From Pyropia haitanensis (Eukaryota > Rhodophyta > Bangiophyceae > Bangiales > Bangiaceae), in NCBI GenBank assembly GCA_008729055.1, contig SDUX01000006.1, positions 2,179,501 through 2,243,500 of the forward strand: a stretch of 64,000 bases of DNA, in the 5' to 3' direction. The position numbers and the translations under genes were made by a program. Under the pieces are notes generated by a model. It did no database searches and had not been told where the DNA came from. It saw only the letters and a list, made by a program, of their open reading frames with translations. Below, piece after piece: positions 55,472-64,000 of this stretch (its first letter is position 1; each line of letters begins with the position of its first letter).

Positions 55472-56649
55472 GCGCGCCGGGCCCGCTGACAGGTCGCGTT
55501 GGAATTGGGACGCCCCCCGCTCCCGCAGCTCCCCCCCCCCATCGCCCGCCACGGGTGCGTCGCTGTTACTTTTTCTTTCGTCGTGCGCTGCCGTCCCTCG
55601 CAACGCGCAGCCGGCGGACCAGCGCGGGACACAAGCCGAGCGCGAAACGGAAGGGCGTCCTCGGCGGGGGGCGCGCGTCCGCTCGGGTCGCCCTCTGCCG
55701 AGCACGCTCCCTGCCGAGCGAGCAACGCCGTGTGGGGCGCCGCGGTCGTCCGCGGTCTCCTCTTTCAACTGCCGCCGACGGCACCTCGCCGCTCCTAGTC
55801 CCGGCCGCCCAGTGGTGGCGGCGGCGTCCCACATGGACAAGGCGGAGAGGAGGGGGAGGGGAGGAGGAAACAGGAGAGGCCGGCAAGGGAAAGGACGGCC
55901 GTCGACGCCCGCCCGCCCCGCCCGCCCGCCCGCCCGCCCGCCCGCCCGCCCGCCCGCCGCCGCCCGTCGTATGCGGCCGCCCGCCGCGGCGGCGGCGGCC
56001 TGCGCGCCACAGATGGGGAAGGGTGGGCGGCACGGCGGCGGCGGCGGCGGCTGCCGCCGACACCCCCCCCCCCCCCCCGCCGCGTGCGGGCCGACGGCGG
56101 CGCCGCGCGGCCGCACCGTGGGCAGCGGCAGCCGCCCGCCCTCGTCGCGGTAGCCCGCGTCGGGCGGAGCAGGCACCACCTGTGGGACGGGAGGCTGGTG
56201 GCGGCACGCAGACAGCGGGGGCGGATGATGGGAGGGGCGGCGCCCCACCGTCGGGACCGCCGTTGGCGGCTGCCGCCTCCCCCCCGGGAGGCGGCCACCC
56301 ACCCACGCGCCGTGGCAAGGGCGGCCAACCAACGATCCGTAGACCGCGTCTCACCCACCCTACCCGCTCGCTACGGCTTTGCCACCGTAGGGGGGGGGAG
56401 GGTGGCAACGCCGGGAGGCCCACCAGTGCGGGTGACGACGAGACCCCACCACGGCGGATAAAACGCGGCCGCCGACGCACCGAGCGCGGTGGGGGGGGGG
56501 GGGGAGAAAGACGCGCGCGTGCGTGCGCGGACACTGTCCAGGGGAGCGGGGGGAGGGGGAAGGCAGAGGTGGAACCGCCCAGACCGTGGCGCCTGGGAAC
56601 GCCCAAGCAGGGAGGGCGGCGGGGCGGCCGCGCGGACCGCCCAACGCCG
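55472..56649. other. GC-rich spacer
   Basis: Between amidohydrolase start and the 3' end of the adaptin-binding-like gene, both minus strand. Contains a (CGCC)n repeat and several Arg/Pro-rich open frames without recognisable domains. Confidence 0.45.
55911..55962. repeat. (CGCC)n tetranucleotide repeat
   Basis: About twelve CGCC units. Confidence 0.9.
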
Positions 56650-57159
56650 TCACGGCGCGCGCCGTCCTGCCGTGCGCGGCGGCCGCGGCGGCACCGCCGC
56701 GAGCAACGCCGCCAGCTCCTCCTCCCCGCTGCTGCTGCTGTGCCCGTCGACCGCGGCGCCGCCGCCACCGCCGCCGCCGCAGCCGCCGCCACCGCCGCTG
56801 CTACTGCCGCCGCTGCTGCCGCCGCCGCCGCCGCGGTCGTCACGCGCGGCGGCGGCGCGGCGTGGCGCACCCCCCCCCCGCCCAGGCCGCCGCCGTGTCA
56901 CGACCGGCCACGCGGCACAGGCGAGCGCCTCGACCAGCCGGGCGGGCCCCTCCTCCCCCCACCCCGCGTCCGCGTCGGCATCCACCCCGCCGCCGCCGCC
57001 GCCGCCGCCGCCGTTGCCGCCACCAGCCGCCGTGGCGCGGAGCACCTCAAAGCCGTTCCTGGCGGCCCAGCGCCGGGCGGCGGCCACCTCCGCGGCCGCC
57101 ACCGGCGGGACCACCACCAGCAGCCGGCAGTCCACGCGCGTCGCCCACCCCCCCCCGCC

Positions 57160-57190
<31 letters not shown>

Positions 57191-57743
57191 GCACCGCCGC
57201 CGGCACCACCACCCCCCACCCCAGCCAGCGGCATCCCCCCCCCCTGCGCACACGCCGCCGCCCACGCGGCGGCGACACGCGGCAACCCCCCCCCCCCCCC
57301 CCCAGCAGCAGCACCACCGCCACGGGCGCCGCGCCGTCCGCCGCGCCCGCCGCGGCGGCGGCGGCGGCGGCAGCGGCAGTGGCCGGCAGGCCCGCCGGCG
57401 CCGTCACTGCCGACACCGTGACGGCGTGGTAGGGGGTGGTGAGGGTAAAGGCCAGGCGGGGGGTGGGAGTGACGGTGGTGGCGGGGGGGGGGGGGGGAGC
57501 GGCGGTGCCGCTGCGAGTCCGCTGTTGGTGGGCGTGGGGGGGTGGGGTGGGGGGGGGGGGGGTGCGCGGGGGGGGGGGGGTCGTCGGTGATGGTTGCGGC
57601 GGCGGCGGTAGCCCCAGCCACGCCGCCAGGAGGGTCAGGAGGGGGGGGAGGGGGGGGGCGCCGCCGCCGGGGGGGACCGCCGCGATGAGCAGCGTGTTGC
57701 CGGCGGGGGCGTCCGCGGCGGGCGTGACGGTGAGGCGCGCCAT
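56650..57743 (-). CDS. AAGAB/p34-like (IRC6-type) adaptin-binding protein, one frame break
   Basis: AAGAB is a cytosolic chaperone for clathrin-adaptor assembly with a small-GTPase-like fold. From ATG 57743 (MARLTVTPAADAPAGNTLLI) the first part gives GNTLLIAAVPPGG, a domain with RLAFTLTTPYHAVTVSAVTA and APVAVVLLLGG. After a run of 18 C (57286-57303) the next frame continues GLPRVAAAWAAACAQGGG, RVDCRLLVVVPPVAAAEVAA, ARRWAARNGFEVLRATAA and, after a Gly insert and acidic DADAGWGEEG, PARLVEALACAAWPVVT. The order (VxVYFDS-like strand; W-P-A-W; LVVVP; A-x-WC-x-x-GFE-x-L; G-x-x-R-x-x-x-AL-x-x-x-W-x-x-V) is that of the p34/AAGAB family as I know it. The C-terminus is Gly/Ser/Glu-rich (SSSSGEEELAALLA), which resembles the acidic C-terminal helix. 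Assignment by pattern only. Confidence 0.58.
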
Positions 57744-58509
57744 GGCGGCACCGTCACGGGCGGGGAGGGACGGCCCGCCGCGGCTACCACGGCGGGGAAG
57801 CAGGTGGGGGGGGGGGCAGCGGAACGGGGGGGACGCCGGAGGGGGGGGGGGGGGGGGAGTGGCCGACGCCGCCGCCGCCGCGTCGGCGCCGCCGCCACCG
57901 CGACGCGCGGGTACGCGCGGCCGCGGCGCGCGCCGCGCGCGCCGCGCGCGTGATGGGCGTGGTCTACTTTGGCGGCCACCGGTGCGACCCGCCGCGCCGC
58001 GCGGGCGCCGCCGCCGTGCGGCGCCCGCGGTGTCGCGCCCCCCGCTGGCCGCACGCGGCCGCCGGCGGCGGCGGGCGGCGGCCACTGCCGGGAGCGCGTC
58101 CACGTGCGTCCGCGGCGGCGGCGGCGGCCGCGCGGCCGCCGCGGCGGCGGCCGCGGCGCGACAGCGGCCACACCGCCGCCGCCGCCGCCGCCGGCGACCG
58201 CGGTCCGTGACGCGCCGGCGGCGCGTCCCGTCGCCAGCCAAAAAAAACAAAAAAAAAAAAAAAAAAAAGGGGCCCGTTGTCGACGACCCCACCCTGGCGC
58301 TCGCCCGCCACAACCCCACCAGCCCCAAACCCCCCCCCCACCGCCCTCCCGCCTCCGACACCCCGCCGCGGGGGACCGCCGGTCCGTCGAAAAAAAAACA
58401 AAAAAAAAACAGACACGCGGGCGCCCCGGGCCCAGCGGCCGCGCCACACCGCCGCCGTCCCCCCCCCCCCCACACCCCCCCCCCTATGGCAGCCACGGGC
58501 GGCCGCCGG
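57744..58509. other. spacer with A/T homopolymer tracts
   Basis: Between the AAGAB-like start and the carrier stop. It contains A runs at 58240-58268 and 58390-58409, which are T tracts on the minus (gene) strand and may belong to the carrier 3' untranslated region. No gene recognised. Confidence 0.45.
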
Positions 58510-60403
58510 TCACGCGTAGAAGCGGCCGCCGCGGGCCCAGCGGGTGGCCGGCGCCCCGCCCCCCCCTCCACCGCCCCCTCCCCGACGAGGGCGACGGCGG
58601 CGCCAGCCGCGGCCCGACGCCGCGGCCGCCGCGTCGCGCGCCGCCGCGGCGGCGGCCGCCGCGTCGGCCGCGGCGGCGGCGGCGGCGGCGGCGGCCACCG
58701 GCCGCGCCGCCTGTCGTGACGCGACGAGCCGCATGACCGTCTCGTAGGTGAGGAACATGAGCGCCGTCGACGGCACGACGCGGAGGAGGTGGGTGCCCAT
58801 CCCCGCGTACAGGCCGGCGCGGCCCTCCTCGCGGCCAATCGTGAGGAGCGTGCGGAGGACGCCCGTGTACTTGGCGGGCGCGCCGGCGGTGGGCATCTGC
58901 CGCATGCGCGTGCGGACCACCTCGTGCCTGGGAGGGGCGGGGAGGGAGCGACAAACAAGGGGAGCGTTGTCGGGAAGGAGAGCGACGCAGCGGAAAGGGG
59001 GAAGGGGGGCGCCAGCACAACAAAGCAGCGGCAAGGAGAGCGCATGTGAGTGAGTATGCGACGTCCGCTCGCCACCGCGCACACCGCCGCGGGTGCGGCC
59101 GCCACCCGCAGCCGGCGGGCGCGCGCGCCAGCCGCGCGGGTGGCGGTCGCGGCCCGCCAGCGTGGGCGGCCACCCCCACCCGCCCGCCACCCCGTCCACG
59201 CCGCCGCCCGCACGCCGCGGGCGCCACCCGCGCCAGCGTCCGCCACCCGCCGCACGGCCGGGCGGTGCCACACCACCGGGCCGGCTGGCGGCCGTGCCGG
59301 CGGGGCCGCCGCCACCGCGGCCGCGTGCATGTTCCCCTCCCAGACGCCCCCCTCCTCCCCGCCCCCCCCTGCACCCCACATCAACGAGCCCCCCCACCAC
59401 TGCGCTCTCGCCTGCACTCCCAATACGTACGGGTAGGTTGTGGCACTCGCAATGAGCTTGGCCACCGCCGCCGACAGGAGCAGCTGTAGCGAGCTGAGCG
59501 AGCCGTCCCCCCCGCCCGGGGCGGCCGCGTTGCGCTCCGCGACGCCGCGCTTGAGCCGCTCGTACACGACAAACTGGACGACCGTCTCGGTGGCGCCCCA
59601 GTAGCTCGCGCCGAGGCCCTTGTAAAAGGCGCCCACCCCCTCCTCCCGTAGTATCCGGCCTATCGCGTCGGCGTAGCCACGGTACAGCACGGGGCCGCCG
59701 CCGCCGCCGCCGCCGCCCGCCACGGCCGCCGCCGCCGCCGCCGCCGTCGCCGTCGCCGTCGTCGACGCGCCCGCGGGCGCGGCGGCCGCCGCGGCCGTCG
59801 CCCCCGCCTGCAGCTGCATCCGCGTCTTGAGCATCCACACCGGGTTGGTGAGCGTATTGGACGCCACCCCCGCCGCCGCGGCGGCGGCAACGTGCACCAG
59901 CGGCGAGTCCTCCCCCGCCACCTGCGCCGCCGCCGCCTTGACCGTCGCGTACGCCCAAAAGTAGACGGCGCGGGCGGGGAGGATGCCGACGAGCGTCGCG
60001 GGGAGGCCCGTAAAGAAGCCGCGGGCGCCCTCGGCCGCCACGATGGAGCGGATAACGCCCAACGGGCGGACCGACGAGTGCTGCTGCAGGCGCGTCTTGA
60101 CCACCTCCATCGGGCACGTGACCGCCGCGGAGACGGTGCCGGCAAAGCCGCCGGCGAGGAAGGACGCGACCTGCCGCTCACGCGCGTCCCGCCGCGCCGA
60201 CGCGGTCGTCGTCGTCGTCGTCGAAGCGCGGGCAGTGGGGGGGGAACGGGCGGCGGGGGTGCCCGGCGCCGCCGCCGCCGCCGACGCCGCCGCCACGACG
60301 ACCACCCGCCGGGCAGTGCGGCGGCGGCTGCTGCAGCCGGCATCGCCAACGGCGGCGGGAAGGGTGGGGGGGGGGGGTGCGCCGCCGGGGGGGCGCCGCC
60401 GTC

Positions 60404-60462
<59 letters not shown>

Positions 60463-60556
60463 GGCCGGCGCGCAGCGGCCGGCTGGCGGCGCCAGGGAGG
60501 AGGGCCACCAGCGGCGAGCCGCCGGTGGCCGCTCGCCGCCGGCTGCCGACGGCCAT
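58510..60556 (-). CDS. mitochondrial carrier, SLC25A33/A36 (Rim2)-like pyrimidine nucleotide type, two exons
   Basis: Members of this branch exchange pyrimidine nucleotides across the inner mitochondrial membrane. Exon 1 (to 59431) has FLAGGFAGTVSAAVTCPMEV with first signature CPMEVVKTRLQ, LVGILPARAVYFWAYATVKA, second signature NPVWMLKTRMQLQ (the Trp is typical of this branch), and LGASYWGATETVVQFVVYER. It ends ATTYPY-like at TACCC with donor GTACGT; a 503-bp intron ends CTCCCAG, and exon 2 (58927-58510) restores the third signature YPHEVVRTRMRQ, then GLYAGMGTHLLRVVPSTALM. All three Px(D/E/W)xx(K/R) motifs and the YPHEV segment match SLC25A33/A36. The N-terminus is uncertain: ATG 60556 (MAVGSRRRAATGGSPLVALL) lies in another frame, joined across G/C repeats near 60366-60470. 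Confidence 0.85.
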
Positions 60557-61635
60557 GACGACAGCGGCGCCGCGGCAAGCGACGTGGCGAGGCGGGAGGG
60601 GAGGGAGGGAGGGCGGAGCGGAGGAAACGGACGAACGGGAAGAGGGAGGCAGAGGGAGGGAGGACGGGCACGAGGGGGCACGGACGGACGCCCTGCACCG
60701 GCACGGCCGCGCCGCCGCCCAACGAAAGCGGCGCCGACGACTCGGCGCGGCCAACGACGCAGTGCGGCGGCCGCCAGCCGCCGCCGCAGCCGCCGGTCAG
60801 GCTCGTTGACGCGGGCGCGGTAACGGCGGCGGCGGCGGGTCAGCGCGCGGACTGCGCGGCCGCACGCGGCGGTGTCGGCCGCGCTCGCCGCGCCGCCTTG
60901 CCTTGGCCGCGCCCGTCCGTTGGCGAGCTCCGCGGCGCCGCGCGGGGGTGGCGCGAGAGGCGGGGGGGGGGGGGGGTGGGGTGGGGGACGTCCGCCGCGG
61001 GGCGGGAGGCGCGGCCGGCGGCGGCGCCGATCGAATCCCCCCCGCTGGTTCCCAGCGGTGCCTGCTTCCACGTAGCGCGGCCAACAATAAAGTGGCCACG
61101 TGGGCGCCAGCCACGGGTGGTGGGCGCCGCGCCCAATTCTCAAACGGCGCGTGAAAAGGCCGGGGACGCTCGTGGCTGGCCAGCGAGCCAAGAATGTTGG
61201 ACCCGTTGCGCGGATCACCGCGGGGTCGCCGCGGGCGCGACGGTGGGTCGTGCTCCGGACGCGCGTCCCATGGTGTGACCGGCACCGACGGGGAGATTCA
61301 GCAGGAAAGAGAGGGGGGGGGCGGTGGGGATGCTGATGGGCGCGCTCAAGACGCCCGTGGTCAACAAGTGCGGGGTGAGAGGTGGGGATGGCGCTGCAGG
61401 GGGGGGGGGACGGGTGCCCCCGCCGTGTGCGGCACAACCACGTTCGGTGTCGCTCTGCCGGGCACTGCTCACCAACCGTGGGCCAACGCGCCGCCCTGCT
61501 GCCGCGGTGGCGGTCGGTGGGTTTGCACCAACCCCGCCACACCCACCCCTCCTCCACACCGCCCAAGACGCCACCACCTTCCACGTCGCCACCCCCCCCC
61601 CCGCCCCCCCTCACCTCCTCTCCCCGCGCCAGCCA
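60557..61635. other. spacer between carrier and SUMO protease genes
   Basis: Should hold the carrier promoter and the SUMO-protease 3' end (both genes minus strand). Somewhat less repetitive around 61050-61500. No gene recognised. Confidence 0.45.
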
Positions 61636-63438
61636 CTACCCCAGCTTGGCAAAGAACAGGTCGATCGCCATGCGGCGCCGCAGGACCGGCATGTCGGCCT
61701 GCCCAAACTTCATGGGCGTGCCCAGCCCCAGCGCCAGCCAGTCGGCAAAGAGCGCGGTGAACACCCCGCAGCTGCCGCCGTCGCGCTGCCGCGGGATGCC
61801 CTCGTTGACCTTGGTCGGCCACGCGTCCACGCCCAGCGCCGCCACCGCCGCGGCGCCGTGCTTGGCGCGCACCTCGTCGGCGAGCCACCGGCGGAGCGAC
61901 GGGATGACCGCCGCCCCGTCCGCGCCGTGCATCGAGTCGAGATAGAGGAAGCGGCGGTGCGCCACGTCCACCGCCGCCAGCACCCAGTGGTACTGGGAGA
62001 GATTGACGGGGACGAGGACCAGCTCCAGCGCCAACACGTCCACCCGCGCTTTGGTCGTCCACCGTGCGACACCGGCAAAGTCGTAGCCGTGAGCGCCCTG
62101 CGCGAGGCGGGTGTGAAAGAACGTGTTGAAGCAGTAGGCCCGCAGCGGCCGCCGCTTGGCACGCGGGCCAGAGCCGCGGCGGCTGGTGGTGTGGCCGCCG
62201 TTCCTAGGGCCGCCCGGCGACGGCTCGCCGCCTCCACCGCCACCGCCGCCGCCACCACTACCGCCACCGCCACCGCCACCGCCACCGCCACCGCCACCGC
62301 CACCGCCACCGCCACCGCCGCCGAGGCCGCTCAACGCCCGGGACCGCTCGTTGATCATGGCCACATACGAGTTGAGGAGCTCGTCGTTGAGCCACCGGGA
62401 GCCGCGCAGCCGCCGAAAGTCCCCCACCGTCAGCGTGATGCGCGCCGCCGGCACGGCGCACACGACGGCCGTGTCGGCGCGCCCGCGGGTGAGGTGTTCC
62501 ACAAACGCCATCTCCACCGCACTGAGCGGGCCCAGGGAGAAGCCGCCGACGCGGGGGTGCACGCCGGCGGGGACCTCGATGGCGGCCTGCTCTGGCACCG
62601 CCGCTGGCGCGGCGCCGCGGGCGCCCCGCCGCCCCGCCCGTGGCGACTTGACGGCCGCGGCGGCGCCGGTCGGCGGCGCCGCCTCCTCCTCGTCGCTCCC
62701 GTCGGCGGTCAAGTCCACGACGACCGGCGGGCCAGCGGCCGCCGCCCGCCGAGCAGACTTGCCGCGGGAGCGGGTGCGGGTGCCGGGCGAGACACCCACC
62801 GCGGCCGGCTTTCGGGGCTTGACGTCCGCCGCCGCCGCAGCGGGTTTGTGCGACGGGACCTTCCCCTGTGTTGTGGTTGCGTGGTTCGCTGCGGCAGCAC
62901 CGCCCGCCGCCTCCGCCCGCCTGGCGTCGCCGTTCACCCCTATCCTCGCGATATGCGCCGCGACCCGCTGGATGTCCGCCTCTGCCGCGGCCGCGGCCGC
63001 CCCCGCCGCCGCCGCTGGCTTGCCATCCCCCACCGCCACCACCGCTGGGGTGTCCTCCACATCCATCACCACGAGCGGGACGTCGCCCGCCGCGGGCGGC
63101 CCGTCCGCGACGGTTGCCGCCGGCACCAGTGACGCCGCCGCCGCCGCCTCCCGCGCCAGCGACCGTGCCGCGTCCGTGTCGGGCGACGCGTGGCCCACCG
63201 TCGACATGCTGCCGTCGCTCGTGACAGACGAGCCGCCCGGCGGTCGCGAGGTGCGCTCGCGGAACCGCGCCAACTGCCGGATATTCCGCGACGACCTGCC
63301 CGTGGCCGCCGCCGCCGCGGCGGCCGCGTCCGCCACCGCCACGCCTGGCAGCGCACCGACACTACCCCCTGTGCGCGACCCCGAAACCGCCTCCTGCAAT
63401 GCTCGAGCCGCTGCGCGCGACGGCCGCGCCGCCGCCGC

Positions 63439-63469
<31 letters not shown>

Positions 63470-64000
63470 GTGGCGACCCGAAAGCGGCGCTTCCGCTCCG
63501 CTTCCGCCGCGTCTTGCTCGGCCCAAAAGGACAAGTCCAGCGCCTCTTGGGACGCTGGCGACGGCGGAGGGGACACCGCGGTGCGCCCCTGCACCGCCTT
63601 CCGTCGCGTCCGCGCGCCGGCCGCCGGCGCCACGGGCGGGGGGGGTCCACCCCCGCCGCCGCTGTCGCCGCCGCCGCCGCTGGCGCGCCGCCGCCCACCG
63701 CCACGGCGGGTGGGAATAGCTGCGTGGCTGGCGCCTGCCGCCGTGCCTTGCGCAAATCCCGCGTCGTCATTGCGGGTGGCGCGGACGCGGGTGTCTGTCC
63801 GCCACCGCTGCTGCTGTTGCTGCCGCCGCCGCCGCCGCCGTCCACGGTGACGCTGCCGCGGTCGCCAACACCGACCGAAGAGGAGCGGCGTCTCCGTTTC
63901 CGCCCCCCCCCCCGCGGCGGCGCCCCCCCCTCCGACGGCGTCGACGGCGAGCCGCACGCCAGCACGCTCCGCTTGCCGCGGCGGCCCAGCACGGCGGGCA
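61636..64000 (-). CDS. ULP1/SENP-type SUMO protease (peptidase C48), 5' end outside window
   Basis: C48 peptidases mature SUMO and remove it from targets in the nucleus or at its envelope. The C-terminal domain (about 62530-61636) carries LTVGDFRRLRGSRWLNDELL, NSYVAMINERS, YCFNTFFHTRL, VDVLALELVLVPVNLSQYHW (catalytic His before Trp), RRFLYLDSMHG (catalytic Asp), RQRDGGSCGVFTALFADWLA (oxyanion Gln and catalytic Cys) and the end MAIDLFFAKLG. A poly-Gly insert from a CCACCG repeat (62222-62321) separates the N-terminal helices from YCFNTFF. The N-terminal region is basic and disordered (RSRGKSARR; RGKRSVLACG in the frame open to the window edge). A run of eight G at 63638-63645 links the frame with MTTRDLRKARRQAPATQLFP to the downstream frame, so the start is probably beyond 64000; ATG 63957 is the alternative in the lower frame. 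Confidence 0.9.
62222..62321 (-). repeat. (CCACCG)n repeat inside SUMO protease gene
   Basis: Imperfect then regular CCGCCACCGCCACC units coding poly-Gly inside the catalytic domain. Confidence 0.9.

Overview
The window is nuclear DNA from a eukaryote with a very GC-rich genome. Codons are strongly GC-biased, proteins carry long Ala, Gly and Pro homopolymers, and cytosolic ribosomal, coatomer, retromer, gamma-secretase and SUMO-protease genes are present. A plant-type B-box protein, a plant-like PfkB kinase with a putative transit peptide, a long PPR protein and low intron density suggest a GC-rich alga, most likely a bangiophycean red alga (Porphyra/Pyropia type). That placement is inference; a chlorophyte is not excluded. 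Introns that can be defined by homology use GT(A/G)(C/T)G(T/C) donors.

Left part (1-13.6 kb): RPS18 (+), a B-box protein (-), a PfkB-family kinase (-) and a WD40-type protein (+). Middle (13.6-29 kb): two almost identical alpha-COP genes in inverted orientation enclose an EEPD1-like helix-hairpin-helix plus EEP-domain protein, followed by a 15-repeat ankyrin protein. Then (30.6-37.7 kb) come an FkbM-type methyltransferase, a secreted protein with a choice-of-anchor-A-like domain, and a seven-exon VPS29 gene.

Right part (37.8-64 kb): an unrecognised single-membrane-span protein, nicastrin, a bZIP factor, a long PPR protein, an M20 amidohydrolase, an AAGAB/p34-like adaptin-binding protein, an SLC25 pyrimidine-nucleotide-type carrier, and a ULP/SENP SUMO protease that runs off the right edge. 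Many genes here, and some on the left, change frame exactly at long C/G homopolymers while homology continues, which points to homopolymer length errors in the assembly or, less likely, to real decay.

Several genes act in membrane traffic (two alpha-COP, VPS29, AAGAB-like, nicastrin as an ER/Golgi-assembled complex subunit). Nothing indicates an operon-like unit. Low-GC islands mark most intergenic spacers on the left half, including divergent promoters at about 8.7-9.1 and 17.8-18.1 kb. No rRNA, tRNA, CRISPR or transposon was recognised.
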